Assembly (NCBI RefSeq): GCF_034702125.1
Contig: NC_085859.1
Location: 578,270 to 642,269, forward strand
Length of the DNA stretch: 64,000 bases
From: Engraulis encrasicolus
Taxonomy: Eukaryota; Chordata; Actinopteri; Clupeiformes; Engraulidae
Direction: 5' to 3'
The notes below the pieces were generated by a model that was not told the DNA's origin, searched no databases, and saw nothing but the letters and a program-made list of their open reading frames with translations. Made by a program: the position numbers and the translations under genes. Below, piece by piece: positions 11,712 to 23,913 of the stretch; positions within the stretch are counted from its first letter, which is position 1; the number at the start of each line of letters is the position of its first letter.

Positions 11712-12917
11712 TAGGTAGTTCTAGGCTAATTGCATCCGTGATTGCTTTCCACCTTGCTCCACTCTTTTGGTAGGGGTAAGGGTGGTTTATGCCTCGAGAT
11801 CAGCGTCCCTGCGTCGTGATGTGGTGAGCCGCGCAGTTAACAGAGTGAAGCCCCCCCCCATCACGCAGGTACTCTGGAGCACCTCCCCAAAATTGTGCCT
11901 CGATGCAGGGAGTGATGCAGACAGCGACGGAGTGAAGGGCGAAAATAGGTCTCTGATTGGTCCTCTCGACCAGCCTGCTCTGTCCTCGAGTCGAGAACAA
12001 GCTACTTCCTTGTTCTAACCTTCGTCGGTCTACGGACTGTGAGCTTTTCATTAAATAAGTTGCCCGTGCTCTGTCGTTTCATTTATTTACACGAACCAAA
12101 GACAACACGTGCGCTTGCAAGTTACAACGCAGAAGTTATTTGGACAGTTGAACAGTGTTTCCGAGGTCGAGGAAACATTCCGCTTCGTCCTCGACAAATG
12201 AGCCACCACGGTGGCTGCCAGTGCGATCAAACATGCACGTGATATAAAGATTTAATGTTTCATTTTCATTGTCGTCGAGTCTGTGAAGCTAAAAAACAAC
12301 CGACACGTCTAGGTTACTCTTTGTATTGAAGGCAGTTTGAGCGTGGAATGACTTCAAAACAGGGCATAAATCAAAATGAACTGCATCATGGCTGCAACAA
12401 GCTCACTCCGTGGCACTGCCAGGAAGTATAACCCGCCCTGTAGGCCTAGAGTAGTTTGTTAAGCATTTTCTCCGCGAGATGTTTTCATTTCAAATATCAA
12501 ATATTGAAACAAGCCTGTCGTCCGGCTGCTACAGCTTACAACAACACTGTCATTCACAATTTGCAAAGTGGTAGGTTGTTTGGTAGGCTATTCATCTTTG
12601 GCAAAACAATAGGAGTGGAGGTAGTGTCACCTTGTTTGAACAGGAGCCGTATTCCTCACCCGTTTCACTATAGGCTAGGCTATTTCTGTCAAACCCTTTC
12701 ACTCACCACGTTTGTTTGTGCAAGTAATGGGGGAGGAGACACAGAGAATGCACTAGGTAGACCTACGTCTTCGCCAAGTGGCGAACGTAATGCAATGCGT
12801 GCGCTGTGCGCTTGGATACATAACCTGACAGAGGAAAAATAAAAATCGTGTAACGCGATTTCTCTAAAAACAAATAGATTTGACGTTCCAACTCGATTTT
12901 AAAATCAGATCGATTTT
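11712..12917. other. no recognisable gene
   Basis: Unannotated sequence. The only pattern seen is AGAACAAGGAAGTAGC at 11233 (inside the hAT element), which recurs inverted at about 12002-12017. This suggests a further decayed inverted-repeat element spanning the hAT right edge. The frames here are short and unrecognised. Confidence 0.4.
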
Positions 12918-13166
12918 TTGCCCAGGCCTAACCCTGCGCCTAGGACTTACCTGGTGCAGACCGACCGAGGTGTCCTGCGTCGGAACAGGCGTCACCTTCG
13001 CCCAACACTCGACGCAGACGATCAGCCTGGTGAAGCAGAGGGCACGCAGGCGTGCCACACAGAGACTGTCGCTGAACAGCCTGTTCCTGCAGAAATATCG
13101 CCAACCCGAGTGACCTCCCGGGGCAGAGTCATTCGGACACCTGCGAGGCTGAAAGATCGAGCATAG
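12918..13166 (+). pseudogene. Ty3/Gypsy integrase C-terminal tail
   Basis: The frame contains APRTYLVQTDRGVLRRNRRH, then VTSRGRVIRTPARLKD before the stop. A (R)SY-V-T-G-YRRNRRHL block followed by a short basic SGR-x-PP/TP-RLKD tail is the usual end of fish Gypsy integrases. The DDE core is not present upstream, so this is a fragment. The start coordinate is the beginning of similarity, not a real initiation codon. Confidence 0.75.
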
Positions 13167-13672
13167 TCTGCCACACGGAGCAAAATAACCTCCGGCAACT
13201 ATGCAGGTAAATGGGTAGTCCACCCCATGACCTTAGGTTACCTGTGTGAAAAAAAAGAAAAACCCTCACACACACAAAACTTGCACACACAAACACACAT
13301 GTTGATTGTATGACTGACAAAAGCAAAAACAAAAATATTGATGTTCATTGTTCAAAACAAAAGGGGAGAGAGTGATATCTGTCGAATGTTGTAATGTCAT
13401 AAAAGGGGGGGAAGATTCCATGTGTTTACTATCCACAGTAATGCTGTGAAAGAATGACAATATTTAAAAACAAGGAAATGCTTAGCTTGTATCTTATTTA
13501 AATTACAAAAAGGTAAAATATGTACCAGTATGTGTGTTTAGAATGTGATATGAATGTTTGAAAGCAATCTGTCAGCGTGCCTGGGCATAGTAATTAATAG
13601 TCCACAGTTGAATTATTCGGTTCCATTTCTGTGTTGAGCCCTGCCATAGCCTTCGTCTCAAAAAGGGGAAGA

Positions 13673-13932
13673 TGTCATGATTGAGTCATGTGCTGTTATT
13701 ATGCGCATGCGCCAACACATTGTTAGAATGTAACTTCAAATATAATGTGCATGCAGGATGTGGTTTTGACAGTTGATGTTACAGTTACGACAGGAGTCGG
13801 CTGTGTGTTTTGGTCTCGCCGAATAAACCTCCAAGAAAGACAGAAGTTGTCCGCTCATCCATCCAAGGAAAATACTACAATTGCGGTCTTCAGTGTCCAA
13901 GTTAATGACGCGTCTCTGAAGTGTATCTGACA
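13673..13932 (+). repeat. candidate Gypsy 3' LTR (TGTC...GACA)
   Basis: It starts TGTCATGATTGAG right after the polypurine tract and ends GACA, giving matching 4-bp inverted ends. AATAAA lies at about 13822. About 260 bp is short but plausible. There is no second LTR in the window for comparison. Confidence 0.6.
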
Positions 13933-14837
13933 CCTGTGGGGATCTGAAGTCTGAACAGATAAAAGACTCCAAACTCTTGGTGAGTAAAGAATTTAAATGC
14001 GACATGGTAACTGACATTGATGTAAGAAATCAATCAGCTTAATTGGCTCTGAAAATGTGAATAAGCTGAAATGGGAATTAGTCTAGCCCTGAAAAAGAAC
14101 AAATAAGCAGAGTAAACTGAAAGAGGGCGTAGGCTAGTTATGTTTTTCACACACGCAGCGGAAATGTGGCACATTGCAACGCCGCGGTGGTGCAGTCTCT
14201 AGGCCTATTCTAAATTCTCTGTGAAGCTGATGGGGTTGTGACGGTTAATAGCTGGGGGGAGGGGGGAATCTGCGGGTTGTGTTGCTGTTTTTGATTAAAA
14301 AGTGTGGTCGGTTTGGTCCTTTGCTGAAAAATGCAGAACCCTTGAGCGGATGAATGACACAATAGTCTACTTGTGTTTGTAATTTGTCCAGATTTGCACA
14401 GAGCTGTTCATCTTAATAATCAAGATGCGAACTGAATTTTACTCACCCATTACAAACAGGCTAATGCATCACACGTGCATTTGCAAATAGAAGTTTCAGA
14501 GGCACTGACACATAGGCCTAATGACATTTAATTATCACGATCACGTACGGTAACACATAATGACATTTAGGCTAATTATCAATATCGCCTACGGTAGGCC
14601 TAACAAGTGTGATTTTGTGACTTCATGTGTGATTTCTGTCCCTCAGTGTCCAGCTGTGTGTGCATGAAGTGTCCATGGGTAATTGGTTAGGAAAGAGAGG
14701 GACGAATCCTCCTCCTGAGGAGAGGTGAGCGCACTCCTTTTCTACTATATATGAAAAGTAGGCCTAATTTTAAAACGTGCGTGTGCGAGGGTGGGTGCCT
14801 GCATGGTGTGTAACTGTATAGAATAGAAACAAAAAAG

Positions 14838-14881
<44 letters not shown>

Positions 14882-15039
14882 TGTGTGTGTGTGTGTGTGA
14901 CACCAGACATTATTTGCATCACATGAAGAAAACAACAGTAGCCTAAGCCTCTTTGAAGTAGCCTGTGCCTTTGACCTGTTCATGGAGGAATCTCACTGCA
15001 CAGAAAAACCTGAAATACCATCCTCTAACATCTGCTTTT
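13933..15039. other. no recognisable gene; CA/CG microsatellite
   Basis: The only distinct feature is a (TG)n(CG TG)n(TG)n tract at about 14838-14899. The remainder shows no domain, terminal repeat or RNA gene that I recognise. Confidence 0.5.
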
Positions 15040-15290
15040 GAGAGCAGTGGCTATACAGTCAAGTTGTTAGGAACAAGTTTGTACACCCCTTTGAAATGTA
15101 TTACATTTCTCTCAAAATTGGTCATAAAACATTGTCTGATCTTCCCAGAAATTACAAGAAGGGACAAACAGAGTGTGCTTTATCGAATTCCACCCAAACC
15201 TTTACATGTTATCATATTTCTATTGGCCATAAGATGTAAACATTCACAGCAAGTCATAAGTAAGTACACCCTTGCATTCAATAGGTTTTA
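15040..15290. repeat. DNA-transposon-like fragment
   Basis: Sequence such as GTTTGTACACCCCTTTGAAA and AAGTAAGTACACCCTTGCAT resembles the subterminal direct-repeat style of fish Tc1/mariner elements. No matching inverted end was found, so the call is weak. Confidence 0.35.
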
Positions 15291-15899
15291 ACCCTCAGTC
15301 GCGATAACCCTAACCAGACGTGTCCTATAGTTGCAGATCAGATACCATTATCTCAATTCTGTCAGATACACTCTAGTCAAAAATGATACGGGAAACAGAG
15401 ATATATTTCAGAAGCTTTATTTCTGAATGCATACATTTGTGTTTGGGGGTATGGCTCTGTTCGAAGGAAGTTCCCCGGCTTCTCCATGAGCTCCATGGAA
15501 GCCAAGACAGGGAACATCAGCATCCTCAGGTGGTGTGCCTTCCATTTAGCTGGAAAGGCACAATACCCCGTAGAACAGAGCAAGCAACAACAACAACATG
15601 ACATTGTTTGACAACGATTAGTCTGGTGGAGCAGGGGAGGTGGTGGGAGCAAAACAAGCAGCAAAAAGCAATGACAGGAAAACAAATTCATTGTTTTAAA
15701 TAAAGCGCGCCATATGTCAGCATCCAATTGCGAGCTGCAGCTGATTAACCAAAGCGCAGCTGATTAGTGGAGAGTTGTATGGGTTGGGTCGGCGTCAGCC
15801 AATAGGCAAAAGGGTGCGTTGACTACGTGGTCTGCCAGATCTAAGGCAGATTGCTCGATTTGTTTTGTCTGGGCTTTGTTTTGTCTGGACTACTCCAGA
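15291..15899. other. no recognisable feature
   Basis: Two overlapping frames on opposite strands (about 15377-15727) have no recognisable domain. Nothing else is seen. Confidence 0.4.
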
Positions 15900-15907
15900 A
15901 TATGTAT

Positions 15908-16170
15908 TTAATTACATTACATTACATTGCATTTGGCAGACACTTTATAACCAAAGGGACTTTCAAAAGAGGACATAATCATAGCCAACATTCCTAGCAA
16001 ATGCAAAGTGCACAGGAAGTATACAGAACAACTAGTTTAGATACTCACGAATGAGGCAAGTCTTTACTTGTTTCTTGAAGGCTGCAAGAGATGTGCGTGT
16101 CTGGGAGACCGTTCTACCACTTGGGTACAACAACGGAGAAAAGTCTTGACTGGGAGTACCTAGAGCGACT
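15908..16170. repeat. common teleost interspersed repeat (TTGGCAGACACTTT type)
   Basis: ATTACATTACATTGCATTTG leads into GCAGACACTTTATAACCAAA, a pattern widespread in fish genomes at ends of interspersed repeats. The family name is not assigned. Confidence 0.5.
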
Positions 16171-16180
16171 GGATGGCAGA

Positions 16181-16262
16181 GCCAGACGGCTTGTGCTGGA
16201 GGAGGGCAGTTCTCTTCCAGTTACATAAGAGAACTGCGCTCCTCCAGCACACGCCGTCTGGC
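16181..16262. repeat. 36-bp-arm near-perfect hairpin, 10-nt loop
   Basis: 16181-16216 pairs with 16227-16262 in 34 of 36 positions, around the loop CCAGTTACAT. Arms start GCCAGACGGC and end GCCGTCTGGC. It could be a MITE scrap or a hairpin RNA if transcribed. Confidence 0.9.
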
Positions 16263-16569
16263 TTGTTAAGTTGGTCAAAATGGTGGTTGGATTACTAATC
16301 AGATATAGTTCCTATTGATATTAACTTGTAATGTGGAATCAAATGAAGTACATAAATAAAATACAATAAAATAAATATGAATATAAAATAAAGGTGAACA
16401 CTGGTAATAACAGTATGTACACAATATAAAACGGATGAAATTTAACTACAGTGTAATAAACAAACTACTTTTGAAGACAAAGTAGACGAAACAATATTTA
16501 CACGTTTTTTTAACCTTTGCTGAAAAAAAGTATTTGAAATTCTTGGTGAGATGCAGATCGTGTGCCAGT

Positions 16570-16702
16570 CTGGGGTGCATTTCTGGAAAGCGTAGTTGTT
16601 AGCAGTTAGCAAGTTCGGTAGTTGCAAATGGGAAATTGCATCGCAACCAACAAAGTAGCTAACATAGTTAGCAACTCCGCTTTCCTGAAATGCACCTCTG
16701 GT
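16570..16702. mobile_element. short palindromic MITE
   Basis: Inverted ends GGTGCATTTCTGGAAAGCG and (reverse complement) GGTGCATTTCAGGAAAGCGG enclose GTTAGC-rich sequence that also pairs. About 130 bp in total. This resembles a common fish foldback repeat. Confidence 0.7.
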
Positions 16703-16765
16703 CTTTTGTTGAGATTGTTACTTTATTATGTTATTTGGTATTACCAGATGGCCAACATGTCATAT

Positions 16766-16975
16766 TGCTGCTTTTTGCCTCTGAATAGTAATGCAGTATA
16801 ACCTAAACTGAAATAGGAAATAGTTTGCCACACATAGGGCTGAAATGTGCTGCTTTTTGCCTCTGAAAAGTAATGCAGTATAGCCTAATCTGAAACAGGA
16901 CATGATTTTGTTTTTTTTAAAGGAAGTGGCTGAGATAGGAAGTGGTTTCTCACACACAGGGTGGAAATATGCTGC
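16766..16975. repeat. imperfect tandem duplication, about 90 bp
   Basis: TGCTGCTTTTTGCCTCTGAA occurs at about 16766 and 16850. It is followed in both by AGTAATGCAGTATA and an AGG-CACAC-AGGG block. Confidence 0.7.
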
Positions 16976-17156
16976 CTCTTGTAGTGATAGTGCACGGTCA
17001 GCTGATTGGGTTGTTACGGTCCATTGCTGACAGTTAACCCATTGACGCCTAAGGGTGCTGAATGCCTGAGCCCTTTTTAAGAAAAGCTTCCCTCAGCCTA
17101 TAGAAACATAAATATCTCAGCTTCTGAAGCACATAAAAATATGCACTGAGTTGCAT

Positions 17157-17736
17157 TTAACCCTATCCAGACTGGGGGGGGGCTAAAAGTGCCCGCACCA
17201 ACTTTGATGACGTATGACTTCTTAACGACTTAAGCTATGACTACGAAACTTGGTGACTTTTCCTAAAATTTAGTTGGCTACAGTTTAGTACCAAAAGATT
17301 ACGTTTATCAGTTTTGTCGTTGCCATGGCAACGGTTTTCTGAGAGGTATGTCTGACCGAAAATCACTGATCTAAGTCTCATTATTGTTCCTTTTTCAATT
17401 TTTTTGTTATTTCCATTAGTATCAGACAGCTTTGTGAGCATTAAAGTGGTCTGAAGCATATGATCATTAAAATTTAAGTGCATTACCTAAATTTGATGGA
17501 AAATACATTATGGCGAGATTTAGGGCATTATAATCAGATGATGTCATTATGACATCATAATACCAGATAATGACACAAAAATGATGTCATTCATGGATGT
17601 CCATATGTAGATAATCTCCCCAAAGTTTGGTGGCCATACCGTATTTCGTTCATGAGTTATGAGGGGGGGTGGGGGTTGAAAGAGACCCGCCCCCAGGCCC
17701 AGGAATGACAAAAAAGCCCAGTCTGAATAGGGTTAA
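17157..17736 (+). mobile_element. family F TTAA MITE, uninterrupted copy
   Basis: TTAACCCTATCCAGACTGGG and CCCAGTCTGAATAGGGTTAA bound 580 bp with no coding capacity. It serves as the reference empty form for the split copy at 2829-5520 and lies inverted to it. Its right TTAA is shared with the next element. Confidence 0.85.
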
Positions 17737-18879
17737 CCCCTATGTTGTGTTCGGGTCATTTTTGACCCGTTTTCAAGTGAAAAAAAAAACACACTTTCCT
17801 TTATTTTCTTGGAATAAGGCTTCATCTAATCCTCAGTCACAATCATTTCAACACAAAAAAAAATATGTTTTATCATTTTAGTAAATTTTAAAGGTCCAAA
17901 AAAAAAAGAAAAAGTTACATCTGTGGTGTTCGGGTCAAAATTGACCCGGCATAGATTTTTGGTTGTTGTATGCATTTCTGAAAAGCTGTTGGTTGCCCTT
18001 TGTCTTCAGTTTGGTGATTTATGGTGAGGAAAATATATTTCTTGCCTGAAAAAAAAAATGCCAGCTTTTTGATATTACAAATCCAATATGGCCGCCGGAC
18101 AGTCCCATACACTACAATACGTCATATCTCCTGTTGTGAAAGGAGTACAGATGTATTTCTGGTGTCTACTCATATGTTTTCATGGTCAGGGAATCCATTT
18201 CTGCATTATATAATGAGATTTTTTGCACATTTGTTTGCAAAATACATATTTCCACATTATTTTTTCCAAAAAACGTATCAAAAATTCATAATGGCACCCA
18301 AACATGTAGAACTGGTCTTATACTTTCCATAAAGTTGATGTGGCAATGACATAATGGTCCATGTTCATGGCATAGGGGATTCAGATGAATAGTGTGACTT
18401 TTTTCATGTTCATTGAGGTGTTCATTTCCAATATCTTTGCATTAGATTGCCGGAATAGCTGTGACTCTGACAGAATTGTTATTTTGTGTATTTATCACAC
18501 TAAAGTCATATAAATATTGAAAAACACCAAGTCAACATATTTAAACATTGATTTTATGCACTGAAAAACTAATTTAGTTGACATTTGGTCTTTATCCTGC
18601 TATAAATCTCTTTGGGTTGGTTTGGAACAACACAAATGCCACTATTGATGATATTTTTTAATATTAGAGAAAAACTAATCAAACTAGATTGCATTCTCAC
18701 AGAAAATGCTGGAAGAGGGCTTGCCTTTTGGGGCAGAGATGAAACAAAGTACTATTGAGAAAACAAAGCTAAAAGAAATGTTGGAAAAAATCCATCCACC
18801 CTGTCAGAAGTTATGGGCCAAACAATTCAGCCATCTTGGATTCAGCCATCTTGAAAGTGTTGTAGCTCTGCGTTTTGGG

Positions 18880-19665
18880 GATATACTAAATGACATACAT
18901 GGTATTTTAAGTTGGCTAAGGAACACTGCATATGATATAATTTTGAAAATCAACATGGCTTCGAGCGGGATTCGAACTCACAACCTCCATATCTGTAATC
19001 CAGCCCCTTTGCCATTGATATTAAATGACATACAAAACATGAAATTTGAAGTTGGCTAAGGAACACTGCATACATGTCTTCGACTGGGGTTCGAACCCCC
19101 AACCTCCATATCTGTAATTCAGCACATTTGTCATTGATGATAAATGACATACATGGCATTTTAAGTTGGCCAAGGAACACTGCATATGATATAATTTTGA
19201 AAATCAACATGGCTTCGACTGGGGTTCGAACTCCCAACCTCCATATCTGTAATTCAGCACATTTGCCATTGATACTAAATGACATACATGGCATTTTAAG
19301 TTGGCCAAGGAACACTGCATATGATATAATTTTGAAAATCAACATGGCTTCGGGTGGGGTTCGAACTCTCAACCTCCATATCTGTAATCCAGCACATTTG
19401 CCATTGATACTAAATGACATACATGGTATTTTAAGTTGGTTAAGGAACACTGCATATGATATCATTTTGAAAATCAACATGGCTTCGAGCGGAATTCGAA
19501 CTCACAACCTCCATATCTGTAATCCAGCCTCTTTGCCATTGATATTAAATGACATAAAATGCATGATATTTGAAGTTGGCTAAGGAACACTGCATATGAT
19601 ATCTTTTTGAAAATCAACATGGCTTCAGGTGGGGTTCGAACCCTCAACCTCCATATCTCTAATTC
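18880..19665 (-). repeat. tandem array of about 135-bp tRNA-derived repeats (about 6 copies)
   Basis: The unit recurs at 120-136 bp spacing. On the minus strand each unit has a B-box-like GTTCGAA(T/C)CC preceded by a tRNA-like 3' half (CTGAATTACAGATATGGAGG). Only the last unit (about 19632-19705) also keeps an A-box-like TGGCTCAATGGG. Acceptor stems do not pair, so no functional tRNA is called. The rest of each unit contains TAAATGACATACATGG and AAAATCAACATGGCTTC. Confidence 0.8.
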
Positions 19666-20139
19666 AGCTGCATTCCCATTGAGCCAAGCAGCTGGCTGTC
19701 ATGCACAGTCCAGCAAGACTATATCACATTGCATTGAAGAGCTGAACAATAGACTTCTAGAATGGTTGCGCAGCTGCTCGTTAAGAATAGAATGTTGAGA
19801 GAAAGTGACAGTTGAGATGGAACCCTGTATTGGCAGCACCTGTTCTGATTGACTGAATGACAGTTAATATGGTGCTCTAAGCAGAGGGCAGAATGAGAAT
19901 GAGTTTTTTGTCTTTACAAGATCGTTGTAAAAAAACTAAAAGGAGTTGGCACGTGTCCTGCGCACAGATCGGAGTCATGTATGTGATCTCTCTAACAGTC
20001 TTTGAATGAAGTTTATAGGTTAAACGGTTCAGGCACAAATGGACCTCTTAAGGGACATGCGCTGACCTCTTGAAAAAGGCACTTTTGGGAAGAATGGGAA
20101 ACCTCCATAGACCCAGCCCTGTCATTTTTAAAACCAGCC

Positions 20140-20752
20140 TGATCTCCAAATATTCCGTGCTCCTGGACACGGATGTTAAGGACACGAAATCTGTGTCCAG
20201 GAGCACGGATTTTGCCAAAATTCCGTGCTCCTGGACACAGAATTGTTTTCCGTGCTCCTGGACACGGAATTGTTTTCCGTGATAGGTACACAGAAGTGCA
20301 TTCTATAGGCTATTACTACAGCACTGTCTTAACTCTACCATTAGAAAATACATAACAAATACTAATCCTAAACAAAATAATGCTATAGCAATTTAAGTTG
20401 TGCCCTGACCAAAACATTCCCTAACCTTAACCTGTCATTAAAGACATATTTTTGAGAAATACATTTTCCAGTTGGTTGCTAGGCTATCAAATTCATATAA
20501 TGAATGAAAGAAAACTAGCTGTGCCCAGACCAAAACAATCCCTAACCCTAACCTGTCAGTAAGAATTTTTTTTTTTTTGAGAAAAAATATTTGAAATTAG
20601 AAAATTTCCCGAGAAAACACAATACTGTGGAAACATAGAGCTGTGGGAGTATAGAGAGAGCACTTCTGTGTGTCCAGCACGGAAAATAATTCCGTGTCCA
20701 GGAGCACGGAATTTTGGCAAAATCCGTGCTCCTGGACACGGATTTTGTGTCC
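20140..20752. repeat. palindromic TCCGTGCTCCTGGACACGGA repeat block
   Basis: The 20-nt self-complementary core occurs repeatedly in both orientations at about 20151-20275 and 20680-20745, and once more after the nested element (24851-24880). The sequence across 20176-20195 gives the uninterrupted form of the site into which the element at 20753-24850 inserted. Confidence 0.8.
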
Positions 20753-21427
20753 TTAACCCTTTGACGCGTTAGCGCCCCTAGCGGATGCGCATACGGGACA
20801 TCAAACGATCGAAACAACAAGTACAAACATATTTGTATAAACAAAATGTTTCAGAAAGAAAATCGATACACACAACTAATGAACACACTTGGTTCTACAA
20901 ACACAGAAAACCCAACGATCGTAGCTGCCATGGTTTGCTCCTAATCCTCCATCAACCACACGCTATGTTCATTGATAATGTAAACAAATTGTCCGACTTC
21001 GTCAAACTAACATCATGTATAAACATAATAGGAGCGTTTGAAACGGTCTGAAACCCCATGTAAAATTCATTTACACCACCACAAAGACATACCTTAAGTG
21101 TGAAGACTTAAAGTTTGAATTTGATGTGTTATGAGTTTGCCTACCTTTAGGTGTTACAAGTGACTGAATTCCCTCATTGAAATAATCCACGGAGACTTCG
21201 ACATTTTGATGATGATAAAATCCTTTATTCCTCAAAATCGTGACTGTACACTGAAGCATTAAATCAGGGGATTCCCCACGTTAGAGCGAAAAGCAAACGC
21301 GATTGGTCCATGCGTAACCATCATGTTCGGTTGCTTGTGTTTTGCCTGGCCATGTGCGTAAATGACCTTCTCGCAGTTGCGCATAGCGGTGTTTCCCGAC
21401 AGCGCGAAATTTAAAAAACCCAGGAAA

Positions 21428-21589
21428 ATGCAGCGTCGCTATTTTAATACGGATAAAGTCCTACAGCTGTTATTTGACGAAGACATTGATGATCACATCC
21501 TGAGAGCATGGACTCAGCTGAGGAGGAGCCGTTTGACGAGCGCATCCCGTTTTGGACGTGTAAGTAGCCTACATGCGACTGCATACTAG
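21428..21589 (+). pseudogene. piggyBac-like transposase exon 1, copy 1
   Basis: Starts MQRRYFNTDKVLQLLFDEDI, a short basic then leucine-rich start common in piggyBac-derived proteins. After DDH the acidic continuation (DSAEEEPFDERIPFW) is in another frame, so a small frameshift or splice is implied. GTAAGT at about 21560 could be a splice donor. The copy at 21967-22128 differs by a few residues. Confidence 0.5.
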
Positions 21590-21618
21590 CATGACTACAC
21601 CGACTGTATGCATGCACC

Positions 21619-21750
<132 letters not shown>

Positions 21751-21966
21751 TGACTCTATACATAATAATAATAAGTTAGTTAGTTAGAACTTTATTTATC
21801 CCCGTGGGATTCCCCACGTTAGAGCGAAAAGCAAACGCGATTGGTCCATGCGTAACCATCATGTTCGGTTGCTTTGTGTTTTGCCTGGCCATGTGCGTAA
21901 ATGACCTTCTCGCAGTTGCGCATAGCGGTGTTTCCCGACAGCGCGAAATTTAAAAAACTCAGGAAG

Positions 21967-22128
21967 ATGCAGCGTCGCTATTTTAATACGGATAAAGTCC
22001 TACAGCTGTTATTTGACGACGACATTGATGATCACATCCTGAGAGCATGGACTCAGCTGAGGAGGAGCCGTTTGACGAGCGCATCCCGTTTTGGACGTGT
22101 AAGTAGCCTACATGCGACTGCATACTAG
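21967..22128 (+). pseudogene. piggyBac-like transposase exon 1, copy 2
   Basis: Second copy made by the 538-bp tandem duplication. It is the same as copy 1 apart from a D/E change (FDDDID) and upstream K/R differences. The GTAAGT donor is retained. Confidence 0.5.
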
Positions 22129-22157
22129 CATGACTACACCGACTGTATGCATGCACC

Positions 22158-22230
<73 letters not shown>

Positions 22231-22890
22231 CTAGCTAGCTAGCTATGACTCTATATATAATAACAATAATAAGTTAGTTAGTTAGAACTTTATTTATCCC
22301 CGTGGGGCAATGTATTGCACTCGCTGGCACAATACACATAAGACACAGTGAGACATAAGTTATAAGCAGACAAGCACATAGAACATAAAAGATAGAGCAC
22401 AGCTACTTGACCACATTTAGTGCTTTTAATAATAATAATAGTAATAGCAAATGTTATTCTATATTTTATGGTCATATAATAGGTATGCAAATTTACTGGG
22501 TATCTATGTATCTATATATCTATGCATATAATAGTTATATAGTTATATAATGCATGCTGAGCATTGCAAATGTATACTACTATATGCACAATATAATACT
22601 GTTTGCACAATCACTATGTTGTCAAAATGGCAAGGTAGATGCAAGGTACAGCGTAAGCGCTGTAATAGTAGTTGTAAAGGTCACTACCATACTACTGCTA
22701 TTACACTAAAAGTCTTTACTAATGCGTTACTACATGCATTTGAATGCTTACATATAAATATACATAAATACATCAATTTAATGTTGCTGCTCAGATCAAT
22801 TCTTTGTTTGTCAAAGTGTTCACTGCAATGAAATACATGCAAATGGTCCTTATTGTAAGAAATAACATGTAGTATGTATCTTCTTTACTT

Positions 22891-23913
22891 AGAGGGGAGT
22901 CTCCTGTAGATGTGGATGTGGAGGTGGACAGTGGAGAAGGACAGAGCGGGACATGCCCTACACAAATTGGCAGATGAATTGGGAGCTTCAGAACATCTGG
23001 TGCAGGTTGCTGCAGCTTCTGCTGAAATACAGAGGCTGTCTGGAGATATCACAATACCTGCCACCACTCCTGCTGCTGCCCCACCAAAGCCTTCCACCTC
23101 CACTGCTCCTTCTGTTGCCCCACCACAGTCTGCTAGTCACCGGCTACAGCCTGCCACGGCCACTGCTGCTGCTGCGGCTGCCTCCTCCTCCCGGCCTGCT
23201 GCCGCTGCCGCTGACTCCTTGTGCCGCAAGCGACCTCCTGCTGAGACTGTCACCCTCTCCCTCTCCTCTCCTGCCCGCCGTCGCCCTCCAGTTGCCTCTG
23301 CTGCACGCTGCAAGGGTCCCTGCTGCTGCTGCGGCTGCCTCCTCCTCCCGGTCTGCTGCTGCTGCGGCTGCCTCCTCCTTATGGCCTGATGCTGCGGCTG
23401 CCTCCTCCTTATGGCCTGATGCTGCGGCTGTCTCCTCATTATGGCCTGATGCTGCGGCTGCCTCCTCCTCCCGGCCTACTGCCGCTGCCTCCTCGCGCCG
23501 CATGCGACCTCCTGCTGTGACTGTCACCCTCATCCTCTCCTGCCCGCCGTCGCCCTCCAGTTGCCTCTGCTGCACGACGCAAGGGTCCCTCTCCTGCACG
23601 CCGTCGCCCTGCCCCACCGCAAAGCCAGCTGTGCAACACAGCAGATGACGACCCTGATGGTTGGCCAGACATTACTGTCGCTGATGTCAAGCCAACAATA
23701 CTTCTTTTCTCCCCCAAACGCCGCCCAGAAGTCCAGCTGGACTTGCTCCAATCATACTCCCCACTGAACCTTTGTGTTCTGGCCAACGGGGCTCTGGTGT
23801 GCTTGCCTGGACTGACAATACAATATAGCAGACAAATTGAGAAGCGAAAACTGCATCGTTACAGGTACTATGGACATGCCCAGTCTTACTATGCAGTGTC
23901 ACAGGAAGTATGA
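22891..23913 (+). pseudogene. piggyBac-like transposase, linker and start of catalytic region
   Basis: An AG acceptor near 22890 precedes acidic ESPVDVDVEVDSGEGQ. A long Ala/Ser/Pro/Arg-rich stretch follows (22980-23600), expanded by CTG/CCT repeats and an internal duplication around SPARRRPPVAS. In frame from 23521: DDDPDGWPDITVADVKPTIL, FSPKRRPEVQLDLLQSYSPL, then GHAQSYYAVSQEV and stop at 23911-23913. The F-P-P-LDL-YSPL pattern resembles the start of the piggyBac transposase domain. The DDD core is absent, replaced by unrelated sequence, so the gene is truncated. At least one frameshift lies near 23518. Confidence 0.55.

Larger units (their letters stand above)
12918..13932 (+). mobile_element. 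Ty3/Gypsy retrotransposon, 3' remnant with LTR
   Basis: The end of an integrase gene (12918-13166), about 490 bp of 3' non-coding sequence, a polypurine tract AAAAAGGGGAAGA (13660-13672) and a candidate LTR (13673-13932) follow in the right order for the 3' end of a Ty3/Gypsy element. The rest of pol, gag and the 5' LTR are absent. The left break is near 12918. Confidence 0.75.

Noticed and set aside
22953..23648. 231-aa Leu/Ala/Ser-rich frame and antisense Gln/Arg-rich frames
   Set aside because: Low-complexity CTG/CCT expansion read in several phases; the supported frame is the transposase one described at 22891-23913.
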